A stretch of DNA of 64,000 bases from Brachypterus glaber (taxonomy: Eukaryota > Arthropoda > Insecta > Coleoptera > Kateretidae), in assembly GCA_958510825.1 (NCBI GenBank), contig OY294045.1:9041916-9105915 (forward strand). The letters run 5' to 3'. A model generated the notes under the pieces. That model was given only the letters and a program-made list of their open reading frames with translations, was not told where the DNA came from and made no database searches. Shown here one piece after another: positions 22,487 to 32,068 of the stretch. The stretch's first letter is position 1. Each line of letters starts with the position of its first letter. The position numbers and the translations under genes were made by a program.

Positions 22487-22815
22487 ATTTTTCTATTTTG
22501 CGACTCTTATAAGCTCATAATCACACGCATTTTGCGTGTTCTTATAGGCCCATAAGAGGTCTGTACTTTTTGTTCTTTTGGGTTGGCAACAGACCTGGAC
22601 TCTCGCTTGATGTTTTCCGTGCAAATGTCGCTTTAAAGTTAAATTTTCTACAAAATTTTGTGTTTAGGTTATTTTTACCATGTTAAAATTGTGGCTTGGT
22701 TAATTGCAGTAAAAAAAAAAGAGATGACTATAAAATATATCAAAATATCATTTGTTCTTAGAATTTTAAACATGGTGTAAACTGTAATGCCAATCCAAAA
22801 CAAACATCCCTAAAT
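22487..22815 (+). mobile_element. MITE family V, copy 2
   Basis: Begins TTTTCTATTTTGCGACTC and keeps the CACACGCATTTTGCGTGT hairpin, GGGTTGGCAACAGAC and the TTAATTGCAGT body. The right terminus is missing after CATCCCTAAATTAACC. Confidence 0.8.
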
Positions 22816-23241
22816 TAACCAAACGAGGCGTCAGCAAAGCAGGTTAATTTTCGAGAGGGCATTTTTTTTGTTTAAAGCGTGTTTAAATGTGAATAAATAC
22901 AAAAAAATTGAAACAAATTTTAGTTTCAAGCTATTTGTTCTTTGATAAAAAAATCTTTTTGTATAAAAAATCCTGCGTATAGGTATAGTAGGCATTTTTC
23001 GATGTGATTGTTTTTTGCTCCTGGCAAATGCAATTTACCTGATAAAAGCTTAATTCCATTTTTCCATCATACGATTGGCACAATATTGGTTTTGGCATAA
23101 AAAGAAAATTACATGAATTCGAATCGAAGAGAACACTGGAACAATAAAGCTGAAAATAAGCTCCGTTTGGACTTTTCTGTTTGTGCCGAAAATGAATTTT
23201 ATAAAAAATAGGTTTTTGTTAATTTTAAAAAGCTGCTTATA

Positions 23242-23290
23242 CAGAGCGGTTCAAAAGTCTCCCCTCCCTTAACTTTTGAACGAGTGGAGT
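23242..23290. repeat. Solo end of family Z
   Basis: TA then CAGAGCGGTTCAAAAGTC and TTAACTTTTGAACGAG match the left end of the complete Z elements at 39567-40201 and 46593-47287. No right end follows. Confidence 0.65.
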
Positions 23291-23645
23291 CAAAAATCAA
23301 AAATAACATTTTGATATTTTGTTTAGGGAAAACTATCGAGTTGGTTATCATGTCTCAAAAATGTATATAGAAAAATTATAATAATTTTCTGTGACAGTTA
23401 AACCTGAAAAAAAAATATTGATGATAAACATGACATACATTTTAAGGCCGACTATAGAGAAGTGTATCAGGGAGGTAAAGGGGGTCGAAAGGGAAGAAGT
23501 GACAAAAACCATATTTTCTAAGAACTTCGTTACTAAGTATTATATGCAAAATACACATGCACCAGAAAAAAGATAAAACAAGCCGTGAAGATATGTAATG
23601 CTACGCATTCCATTATATACTATTACACAGTAAATATTACATATA

Positions 23646-24125
23646 CACGGTGTATTTGAAATAGCATCGGAAATTTTAACCGATGATTCTACATTATAAA
23701 ATATGACAAAAAGTTCCTTTAAACATATGTCTTAAAATGCGTCATAAGGGAGCTACGCCCCTTTGAAATTGGCTAAAAAATCGGTTTTTATTTAATAACT
23801 CAGAAACCCTTTGAGATATATCAACGAGATTTTGCACGTCAACTAATCCTACCAAGGCCCGTTTTTGTGTGTTATTTTCATGTATTTATTTTAACCAGGG
23901 GTGTGCGAAACGAGGGGGGCTTATCAATTTTTTGTCCCAAACTTTTTTCTGTTCTGTCAAAATACATAAAAAAGGTACTCTTGTTGTAATACTGTAGGAT
24001 TAACCGTTTTCGAGAAAAATGCATTTGAAGGTGAAATTTCACGGTTCGAGGACGTAAAATTAAATACTAAAATGTTGAAAACCAAAATTTTAATGATGCA
24101 ATGTTCGTTTTTGAGTTATTGTGTC
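23646..24125 (+). mobile_element. Family W half element
   Basis: TA then CACGGTGTATTTGAAATAGC, the terminus of the complete W element at 55332-56742, followed by matching interior (AATAACTCAGAAACCC, AGGATTAACCGTTTTCGAG). It ends where family X sequence begins at about 24126. Confidence 0.75.
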
Positions 24126-24240
24126 CACAAAAATCGTGACATCAGACGGACGGATGGACGGACAGAGGGACAGTTTCTTATTTTTTTCATGAAACACGTT
24201 TGTATCCAAGAATTTTTTGTCTAGGACGGTCTAGGTACGA
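24126..24240 (+). repeat. Family X segment
   Basis: AAAATCGTGACATCAGACGG, a GGACGGACAG run and TCCAAGAATTTTTTGTCTA as in the other X segments. Confidence 0.7.
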
Positions 24241-25500
24241 AACCCTCAATGCCTAAGTCTGATCGCACTTTACCAATTTTATTTATTCATTTGATGTGTA
24301 GTGAATTTTTGCAGAATTTCAAACTACTGTGAATTTTGTTCAAGAAACGTTTGTTTGTTCACCAAACCTAATACACACTAGTCTCAAGGATGTAATCAGT
24401 CTGGTTCTGAAATCTTTTGAAAGCACGAAAATTAGTTTAATTTAAGATAATTGACAATGAAAACAGTGGTTTAAACAAAATAGCAAACGTATACTGACAA
24501 TTAAAATCCTCTTAAATGCCGGCTTTTTGGTTTGAAATTGTAATTTATAATTTACCAGAAATTTCAAATTTTCCCGGCTTATAAGGGATTATTAAAAGAT
24601 AAAGTTATATTAAGTACAGGGAGAAAACAGTTCTTGTAAACACATCCAAAAATTTAGCAGGCACTACCAAAAGTCTATCAGTTCTAAACAAAAAATAATA
24701 TATTTAATTTTTCTTTTTCAAAAAAGTAAAAAAAAATATTGTTTAAAAAAAAAATAAAATTGGTAGTTTTTATCCCCTTTCAGTCACTTATCCCACTTTG
24801 TTTTTCAGCTAAGAACTTTAATTTCCAGTTATCTTGGTTACAAATCCGGACAGACTGACAGAAATTTCTTATTTGCGGATATTTCTGAAGTTTAATGTTC
24901 TAAATTTCTTATAGAAAAAATTAATTTCCGGTATACACACTGAACAAACGAATATTTTGAAGTGTTAAAGTTTACAAGTAAAATTATGCACTCGCGTTAC
25001 ACTCAAACTGCTTGACCATTACGCAAAAATATTTCGCATACGCAGTTGCTACAACCAATCACATATTAGCTTCCTTTATTTTTTAACGTTTTTATCAACC
25101 AATCATTTAACAATATTTTTGGCCACGTGTTTATTTCTGTCCAATCATATTATAGCTATATTGGGAATTTTCTACTGTAGAAAATTCTAGTGAGAACGCT
25201 GTAAATTTCAATTGTAAAATCAATTTCAATATTTATAATATTCATAGAACGGTTCAGAAGTATTACTATTTTCATAACAGACACATTTTAACAGAAATTA
25301 ATCACCAAGCTATAGCTTTTTTCATTTGAAAATGAAACCGCACGCAAAAGAAACGATTCAATTGTTTTTTTAGCAATTTGATTGGATAGCAATTTGTCAT
25401 GGATAACTAATAAGACACTAAAAAGAAATACTTTTTGCAATTTAAAATTAAGTATATTTTAATAATTTATTATCATTAGTAACAATCGAATAAAAAATAT
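24241..25500. other. No recognisable gene
   Basis: AT-rich non-coding DNA with short A-tracts at 24720-24760. No domain, tRNA or TIR pair was recognised. Confidence 0.5.
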
Positions 25501-25635
25501 TGTATAATAGACAAAAAGTTAAATTTCGATTTCGTAGGTTTATTACCCTCGGGCCGGCCCGATCGGCCGGCCCTCGGCTTCTAAAAACCTATTCAATCGA
25601 AAAACTTAACTTTTTGCCCTTGTATTATAAATAAC
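25501..25635. repeat. Hairpin with extremely GC-rich loop
   Basis: TGTATAATAGACAAAAAGTT with CGATTTCGTAGGTTTATT pairs with AACCTATTCAATCGAAAAAC and TTGTATTATA at the right. The loop CCCTCGGGCCGGCCCGATCG plus GCCGGCCCTCGG is itself palindromic and almost pure G+C. Confidence 0.85.
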
Positions 25636-25789
25636 TATAATCACAAGCATTAAAGTCTAATCAGACAAAACATAACTGACAACTATTCTAGATTCATAAA
25701 CTAAATTAAATTGTTTGATATTTACAAATTTAAAAAATCTATATAAAACATTTTACTATTCCTTAAAACGACTTTTGTTTGATTAACGC

Positions 25790-25868
25790 AGTTGTCCCTC
25801 CGAAATGACTGATCGATTTCGTGCTTTTTAGCACTCTTCAGAGCCACATATCGGTAGTAGGGACAACT
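25790..25868 (-). ncRNA. Type I hammerhead ribozyme 1
   Basis: Minus-strand core CTGAAGA, helix II GTGCT-AAAA-AGCAC, then GAAA, a palindromic helix III ATCGAT, and C17 at 25811 with cleavage expected between 25811 and 25810. Helix I pairs GTGGCT with AGTCAT, then CCGA with TCGG across internal loops, and closes with AGTTGTCCC / GGGACAACT. All conserved core positions are present. The short helix III suggests cutting as a dimer, as known for the newt and Penelope-type ribozymes. Confidence 0.85.
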
Positions 25869-26224
25869 ACGAAAATCAAATCTTTTCCATATATCTCTAT
25901 ATAGAGTTTAAAAATCGTTGTAAGGAAAAGCAAAAACAGCTAGCGACATCTACTGCTAAAAGCAGAGACTGGATAAACCTATCGACAGTCCAAAAAAGGA
26001 AGCAGTATTGGTTTCAAGAACCTATTGCACGCTGTCGATAGGGGGCAGATTAATCAATGCCACGGTGGACATTGCCGCCAATTGAATCCTAAACGCTAGG
26101 AGGTCACCTTTTACAGTGGTATCTGAATTAATAAACTAAATTAAATTGTTTGATATTTACAAATTTAAAAAATCTATATAAAACATTTTACTATTCCTTA
26201 AAACGACTTTTGTTTGATTAACGC

Positions 26225-26303
26225 AGTCGTCCCTCCGAAGTGACTGATCGATATCGTGCTTTTTAGCACTCTTCAGAGCCACATATCGGTAGTAGGGACA
26301 ACT
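26225..26303 (-). ncRNA. Type I hammerhead ribozyme 2, core mutated
   Basis: Same fold as ribozyme 1, 435 bp downstream. Core CTGAAGA and helix II are intact, but the conserved GAAA reads GATA (26252-26255), changing A14. That position is essential, so cleavage should be lost or very weak. Helix I is kept (AGTTGTCCC / GGGACGACT with a wobble pair). Confidence 0.82.
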
Positions 26304-26588
26304 ACGAAAATCAAATCTTTTCCATATATCTCTATATAGAGTTTAAAAATCGTCGTAAGGAAAAGCAAAAACAGCTAGCGACATCTACTGCTAAAAGCAG
26401 AGACTGGATAAACCTATCGACAGTCCAAAAAAGGAAGCAGTATTGGTTTCAAGAACCTATTGCACGCTGTCGATAGGGGGCAGATTAATCAATGCCACGG
26501 TGGACATTGCCGCCAACGCTTTTCCTTAAAAAGTCCAAACGATTTTTAAACTCTATATAGAGATATATGGAAAAGATTTGATTTTCGT

Positions 26589-26662
26589 AGTTGTCCCTAC
26601 TACCGATATGTGGCTCTGAAGAGTGCTAAAAAGCACGAAATCGATCAGTCACTGGGACGACT
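26589..26662 (+). ncRNA. Type I hammerhead ribozyme 3 (inverted copy)
   Basis: Plus strand: AGTTGTCCC, then GTGGCT, CTGAAGA at 26616-26622, helix II GTGCTAAAAAGCAC, GAAA at 26637-26640, ATCGAT and C17 at 26646. The 3' strand of helix I runs AGTCAC then TGGGACGACT, missing the TTCGG stretch of copies 1 and 2, so the middle part of helix I and its internal loop are altered. The core is complete. Confidence 0.83.
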
Positions 26663-26726
26663 GCGTTAATCAAACAAAAGTCGTTTTAAGGAATAGTAAA
26701 ATGTTTTATATAGATATTCTAGATTC

Positions 26727-27065
26727 CTTGAGTAAAAATTCATAAAAAATATTATAATGTAACATTGTAGAAGCCGGTTAAAAAAATGTGAGTAAAAAGA
26801 AAGGAACATCTTGTTCCACAAAATAAGCTAAAAGTTTTTAAAAGGCTATTACTTCTTTTATATTAAATTTAGGTATTTCGGTGAAGAATACATTTTTACT
26901 TAGTTTTAAAAATTGCCCTGCAGCATTAAAATGTCACTGGTCCTTTTTTTGCTCCCCATTCAATATGTCCATATTCGAAGGGTCGTAGCTCCCTTAGAGC
27001 TTATTTTCGGACATATGTTCCTGTGTTCGTTTTTATTTTTGGTGATGTAGAATCATCCACAAAAT
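26727..27065 (-). repeat. Partial family U element
   Basis: AAAAGGCTATTACTTCTTTT, GCCCTGCAGCATTAAAATG, CATTCAATATGTCC and GTCGTAGCTCCCTTAGAGC match the right half of U copy 2. The outer terminus is degraded (GATGTAGAATCATCC then loss). 27066-27465 beyond holds nothing recognisable. Confidence 0.7.
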
Positions 27066-27532
27066 CCGACAAAAGAGTGCAAACACCGTGCAGGTATGTA
27101 AAGAATAACAAAATCCTTCTGTTCGGTTTGAATGGAAAGAAATCGAAATCTAAAGTACTGCATTATGAAACATTAATGCAGGTTTTTTAATGAACTTTTG
27201 CAATTTCTGCAGCCGCAAATAAAAAGTCTATACAATTCCTCGCTCGTTAACGATGTATTTATCTTTGATTCAGAACAAAAAATATTCAAAACAAGTACAC
27301 GGAAATGTCATTGATGAAATAGAGATAATTATTTTTTAACCGTTAATATTCAGCCAGTTGAAACGGTTTTATCCGTTTTTTTAAACCAATTATATGCTTA
27401 TGCTTACATAAAATAATATTCATCTCAGTTATTTGTTATTGTTTTTTAAAAAATAAAAATTATATCCAATTTCGAAAATCAAAAATATTGAGATCCATAA
27501 TTTAACGTACGTATACTTATAGTGAAGAGGTA

Positions 27533-27918
27533 TTATTTTAAAAAATCAAACTTTTAGTCATCATTCACTTTATTAATAATTTAGGTTAGTTACCGGTTTC
27601 GATTATCATCGTCAGACTACAAGAAATTACACAAGTTAGAGATTATTTTAAGAAAAACAAACTTTATCTTACCTAGCCAAAAATATATAAAAATACTATA
27701 TCCATAAAAGGTCAAAAACAACCATAAGAAAACATTTATAAATTTAAAACACAGTAACGTAACGTCCACTTCAATTTACAAGACAATATAAACATAATAT
27801 TAACAATAAAATCACAAAACACGTGTTTAAACATACAGTATATAAATAATAAATGTCAAAAATCAAGAGTTTTTTTGAAAATCTATAATCAATATTAGGG
27901 ATGTTCTAAGCTAAGGTG
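27533..27918 (-). repeat. Penelope-like pLTR, left copy
   Basis: Inverse of 29947-30332 over 386 bp, nearly identical: TCATTCACTTTATTAATAAT, TTAGTTACCGGTTTCGATTA through to GATGTTCTAAGCTAAGGTG. One small difference is seen near 30118-30122 (TTTTACATT against TTTAAATTT in inverse). High identity implies one recent event. Confidence 0.9.
27578..27628 (-). ncRNA. Hammerhead-like core in pLTR (left)
   Basis: Minus strand: AATTT..TAGT-CTGACGA-TGATAATC-GAAA-CCGGT-A-ACTA..AAATT. The CTGANGA and GAAA strings, palindromic helix III ACCGGT, GTA cleavage site and a two-part helix I are all present. Helix II is the weak point: TGATAATC can pair only by borrowing G8-A9 (GAT/ATC). Penelope-like elements are known to carry hammerheads here; activity of this version is doubtful. 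Confidence 0.55.
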
Positions 27919-28000
27919 TGTAAGAAAAAGAAGTAGAAGAAGAAAAGGAAAAGAAAAGCAGAAGAAGGAAAGAAAAAGAAAAGGAAGAGGAAGAAGAATA
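27919..28000. repeat. Polypurine tract
   Basis: About 75 bases almost purely A and G on the plus strand (GAAGTAGAAGAAGAAAAGG and more), in the 3' UTR of the Penelope-like element just inside its left terminal repeat. It could form triplex DNA or act as a priming or pausing site; no function is shown. Confidence 0.8.
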
Positions 28001-28178
28001 GGTCTAAGCATTTTAAGGGATGGGTAAAATATTTTTAAACACTATTCAACACAATCCTGAAAAATTGAAATTGAAACATTAAGAAATGTTATTTCTTAAA
28101 ATTCCAATCTACTTATTGCAATAATTATACACAAATAGATACATAAATGTATGCACATACATAAAACAACCGCAAGTA

Positions 28179-29946
28179 TTACAAGAATAAGCTAAAAAGT
28201 GTAGTGTTAGAACGGGGGAACGTAAGCTGTTTATTTAAAATATTTTCAGGATACTTATGAGCAAAACTACTAATCTCTAATTCTTCATAAAGATCCAATT
28301 TAACTCCACCATCTTGTATATGTAGAATTTCAAAATTAGAATTCCGCTCGAATGTATGTGTTTCGTCTCTTAGGTGATTTAAAAAATGTGAGAACTTCTT
28401 TCCTTCTAAATGTTCGCCCAATCTAACACCAAAAGATCTTCCCGTTTGTCCAATATAAAAACACTCACAAGAGTTACAGTTGATCTTATAAACTCCCGAT
28501 TTTCACAACTTTTCAATAGGGTCTTTGTTTTTAATTAAGTGGGTTTTAATATTTGAAAGTGGTTTAAATGAGACTTTAAATGAACCTCTAAATAAATTTG
28601 CAATACTTTGACTAATTGGACCTATGTAAGGAATTGATATATATTTAATTTCATTTGTGATATTTAACAAAGAAGTGAGGTTGTTGTTAGCCAATTTAAT
28701 TTGTTTTCTTCTTAATAGTTTGTTTATCAGTTCTGGGTTGTAGCCATTCATGTAAGCAATGTATTTTATTGTATTTAGCTCTGTTTTAAAATCTATAGAG
28801 GAAAGAGGTAACGATAGTAAACGATGAATCATACTATGAAATGCAGCCATCTTGTGGTTAAAAGGGCTGTTGGAAGTAAAAGGAATAACATGATCAGTCT
28901 GTGTCGGTTTTCTAAAAATGCTGAACGAATGCCTATTGTTAACCCTAGATACAGTCAGATCCAAGAAATTAATCTTATTACTTTCTTCAATTTCAAAGGT
29001 TAAATTTATACTATCATTCAAAGTATTTAGAAAATCAAAAAAGACAAAAAATTGCATTAAAGTACCTCTCCAGTATAGTAAAATATCGTCAACATATCGA
29101 AGCCAGTACTTTATGAAAAGCAGACATGAATGACCAGAACCAAAAACTAAAGATTCAAAAAAATTCATAAATATTTCTGCCAGTTTTGGACTCATTGGTT
29201 CACCCATAGCTAAACCGTCTTTACTTCTATAGTGCTTACCATTAAAAGTGAAGAAATTCTGTTCGGCACAATGCTTGATTAAAGCTTTAAAAGATGATCC
29301 TTCATTATCGGATAAGTCGCTGTCAGTTATGAGTTCATCCACCAGACTTAAGACTTTTTTGATTGGAACATTGGTAAACAAATCTTTCACATCCAAACTA
29401 ACGAAAAAACCTTCCTTACCAAGGTCCAAGTCTTTGACCTTATTAACAAACTCGATTGAGTTCTTGACTGATCTCTTTGGTTTAAAGATATCCAATTTTA
29501 TAAATGTTTTGTTTAAATACTTCGATAATTTATAAGTGGGAGCATTTACACAACTTACTACCGGTCTGTAGGGTATACCTGCTTTATGTATTTTTGGCAA
29601 ACAATAGAGTCTTGGGGTTACGGGATTCATTACAGCCAACTTAAGATCGGTATATTTGTTTATAAATGTTTTGTGTGTGTTTATTAATTTAACAGTTTTT
29701 CTATTATAGCTAATAGCTGGGTCTATTTTCGGATCGTATTCTTTAAAACCGTTATCTGTCAAGAACTCATTAACCTTGTCAACGTAGTCAGTTTTGTCCA
29801 AGACAACCAAACATGAACTTTTATCTGCCTTTGTAAGAAATAAATTTTCGTTTTTTATCTTTAATTTAAGTTGTTTTAAGATTTTATCATCTTCAGTTTT
29901 AGACGACGAATTTACTCGACTAAATTCATGTTGTAGTTTTCTTAGG
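28179..29946 (-). pseudogene. Penelope-like RT with GIY-YIG endonuclease
   Basis: One minus-strand frame of about 590 codons interrupted by a single TGA at 28503-28505. The N-terminal part reads KLRCLRKLQHEFSR and LTKADKSSCLVVLDK. The RT has CLPKIHKAGIPYRPVVSC, motif A SLDVKDLFTNVPI, GLAMGEPMSPKLAEIF and catalytic YVDD (29096-29085). It continues with NFLDLTVSR, and FNHKMAAFHSMIHRLLSLPL. In the same frame past the TGA come SGVYKINC, FYIGQTGRSFGVRLGEH and the rest of a GIY-YIG nuclease. RT copies the RNA and the nuclease nicks the target. It lacks the first part of the protein, removed at the right pLTR junction. One stop and one truncation make this copy non-autonomous, but the decay is slight. 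Confidence 0.9.
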
Positions 29947-30332
29947 CACCTTAGCTTAGAACATCCCTAATATTGATTATAGATTTTCAAAAAAACTCTT
30001 GATTTTTGACATTTATTATTTATATACTGTATGTTTAAACACGTGTTTTGTGATTTTATTGTTAATATTATGTTTATATTGTCTTGTAAATTGAAGTGGA
30101 CGTTACGTTACTGTGTTTTACATTTATAAATGTTTTCTTATGGTTGTTTTTGACCTTTTATGGATATAGTATTTTTATATATTTTTGGCTAGGTAAGATA
30201 AAGTTTGTTTTTCTTAAAATAATCTCTAACTTGTGTAATTTCTTGTAGTCTGACGATGATAATCGAAACCGGTAACTAACCTAAATTATTAATAAAGTGA
30301 ATGATGACTAAAAGTTTGATTTTTTAAAATAA
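29947..30332 (+). repeat. Penelope-like pLTR, right copy (inverted)
   Basis: Starts CACCTTAGCTTAGAACATCC exactly where the coding frame is cut, and ends at GTTTGATTTTTTAAAATAA. Equal in length to the left copy (386 bp). Confidence 0.9.
30237..30287 (+). ncRNA. Hammerhead-like core in pLTR (right)
   Basis: Mirror of the left copy: CTGACGA at 30250-30256, GAAA at 30265-30268, ACCGGT at 30268-30273, with helix I from TAGT/ACTA and AATTT/AAATT. The same helix II caveat applies. Being on the plus strand, it faces the opposite way to the coding region. Confidence 0.55.
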
Positions 30333-30489
30333 AAATTATATTGTAAACAAATATTTCAATAGGATTTAAAATTATTAATTACACGTCCCCTTTCTATTTA
30401 AAAAAATGTTATCCTTGCCCGCTGTGCCACCAAAAAATCAAATATACACTAAAAAAATGTATTGGGTTGTTTTTTAGGTTTATTATTTT

Positions 30490-30634
30490 TTAACACGTTC
30501 GCTATCGACAACCCACCTGGTGGGTCCATCAACTTATATTCAATGCCGAGAGCTGTAGACTTGAATATAATGCAAAAAAAATATCCGGCACCTGAGATGA
30601 GGTCTATTTCTATGGGCGGGAGCGAACGTGTTAA
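30490..30634. mobile_element. piggyBac-like MITE, 137-bp body
   Basis: TTAA-CACGTTCGCT at the left and AGCGAACGTG-TTAA at the right. Inner palindrome CCCACCTGGTGGG at 30510-30522. Same terminus as the element at 4389-4621. A short open frame across it is by chance. Confidence 0.85.
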
Positions 30635-30832
30635 GCAGTCAAAAGTTAAAGGGGGACTTTAGACGCTGTATAGTTCTTATAATCGTTCATAATTGTTTCA
30701 TAATAGTATATTAAAGTACTAGTTTCATAACATACGTTTTTAGCGCATGAGTACAAGTTTAGAAAACGAGCCGGCAATTTTTTTTAGGAATTAGTGCGTT
30801 AAAAACGTGTTATAAAACGAGTACTTTATACA

Positions 30833-31224
30833 ATTTTTTCTATTTTGCTCTAAAATTAAAAAAAAACTTAATTTAAATTGATGACTGATTTAGGGATTTT
30901 TGTTTTGGATTGGCATTACAGTTTACACCATGTTTAAAATTTTAAGAACAAATGATATTTTAATATATTTTATAGTCATCTCTTCTCTTTTTTACTGCAA
31001 TTAACCAAGCCACAATTTTAACATGGTAAAAATAACCTAAACACAAAATTTTGTAGAAAATTAAACTTTAAAGCGACATTGACATTTGCACGGAAAACGT
31101 CAAGCGATAGGCCAGGTCTGTTGCCAACTCAAAAGAACAAAAACTACAGACCTCTTATGGGCCTATAAGAACACGCAAAATGCGTGTGATTATGAGCTTA
31201 TAAGAGTCGCAAAATAGAAAAAAA
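30833..31224 (-). mobile_element. MITE family V, copy 3
   Basis: Inverted orientation: TTTTCTATTTTGCTCTAAAA at the left, CACGCAAAATGCGTGTG hairpin and GAGTCGCAAAATAGAAAAAA at the right. The most complete copy; used to set the ends of the family. Adjacent 30715-30832 also matches sequence following copy 1 (AACACGTTTTTAGCGCA type). Confidence 0.82.
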
Positions 31225-31614
31225 TATATAATTTAATAAACACAGGTCGGATCAAAGTGTTCATTTACCAGGGGCTTGAATTTTTTTAACTTAAGTGTCC
31301 TAAAAAGTTAATAAGTATGATCTAACGGCTTTTAAACTTCCATATAAAATTTTTTCTATACTGTATACTATTTATACAATGCAATATCATGTATTATATT
31401 TATGTATATATTCTGCTATATGAATTTTAATATCTTTTTTTATTTTGTTCCAGGTATGCTACTTTATATTCCGCAAAAATAATATTGAAATCATAATGCG
31501 ATATAATATTATCCATAGAAAAAAAATGTAAGTATTACGTAAAAGTTTTGAATAAAATCGTAAATATATTTGTAAATGTATTTTAAATTTTATAGCCGAT
31601 GGAAATACTGGGCC

Positions 31615-31665
31615 GGGGGGGGGGGGGTAATGTACGTAAAAGCATCACGGCAGTGAACGTGTTAA
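31615..31665. repeat. G13 run and solo piggyBac-like end
   Basis: Thirteen consecutive G at 31615-31627, then GGCAGTGAACGTG followed by TTAA (31662-31665), a variant of the AGCGAACGTG-TTAA end. No left partner was seen upstream. Confidence 0.6.
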
Positions 31666-32068
31666 TGGCGATTTCTCCCGTTAGATTAGACAGGGACAAA
31701 AGTTCTACCCAAAAAGGATAGAAGACATACATACACTCCCACTTCCACCCAACCAAACAAATTCTGTATTTGTTCTTTGTTGAACAAGTACAATATTTAA
31801 TTGGCCGGGCGAAAAGTGTAACTATATTAAAGAAATTACTGGCGTCATCTAAATTTTATTAGAATTATCTTATTCTATAGATTCACATTAGCTATGTTCG
31901 TTCGTGTCGCTAAGTGCTACACTTTCCGGCCAACCAAATAAATACTGTATTTGTTGTATGAAAAACAAATACAGTATTTATTTGGTTGGCTGGAAAGTGT
32001 AGCACAAATGAGATAGAGATAGGGTAGACGTCTTTTGTTTCATAATTCTAGTTGTAGAGAGCTCCATT
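31664..32068 (+). mobile_element. MITE family T, copy 3
   Basis: AATGGCGATTTCTCCCG to GAGAGCTCCATT, TA on both sides, with the full GCTACACTTTCCGG hairpin. Its start overlaps the TTAA of the solo piggyBac-like end. It carries the empty site TCTACCCAAAAAGG used to define the nested insertion in copy 2. 32069-32377 beyond holds nothing recognisable. Confidence 0.88.

Larger units (their letters stand above)
25696..26714 (-). mobile_element. Retrozyme-like dimer with hammerhead ribozymes
   Basis: Unit 1 (about 25696-26129) and unit 2 (about 26130-26515) are direct repeats spaced exactly 435 bp. A third, inverted, partial copy fills 26518-26714. No unit has coding capacity. Each carries a type I hammerhead ribozyme, on the minus strand in the tandem pair and on the plus strand in the inverted copy. 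A 12-base direct repeat TATTCTAGATTC flanks the whole (25684-25695 and 26715-26726), a possible target duplication. Tandem non-coding units of a few hundred bp cut by type I hammerheads are the definition of animal retrozymes, relatives of Penelope-like terminal repeats spread through circular RNA. Family-level assignment is inference; the ribozyme structures are read directly. Confidence 0.85.
27466..30332 (-). mobile_element. Penelope-like element 1
   Basis: RT plus GIY-YIG coding region (28179-29946, minus) lies between 386-bp terminal repeats in inverted orientation (27533-27918 and 29947-30332). The inner edge of the right repeat cuts the N-terminus of the coding region. A/T-rich matching flanks AATAAAAATTATAT at 27452-27465 and 30328-30341 could be target duplications, in which case the element includes 27466-27532 as 3' tail. 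Inverted pLTRs are a known Penelope arrangement from template switching at insertion. Confidence 0.85.

Noticed and set aside
28918..29535. Plus-strand frames of 71 and 95 aa
   Set aside because: Antisense shadows of the Penelope-like RT.
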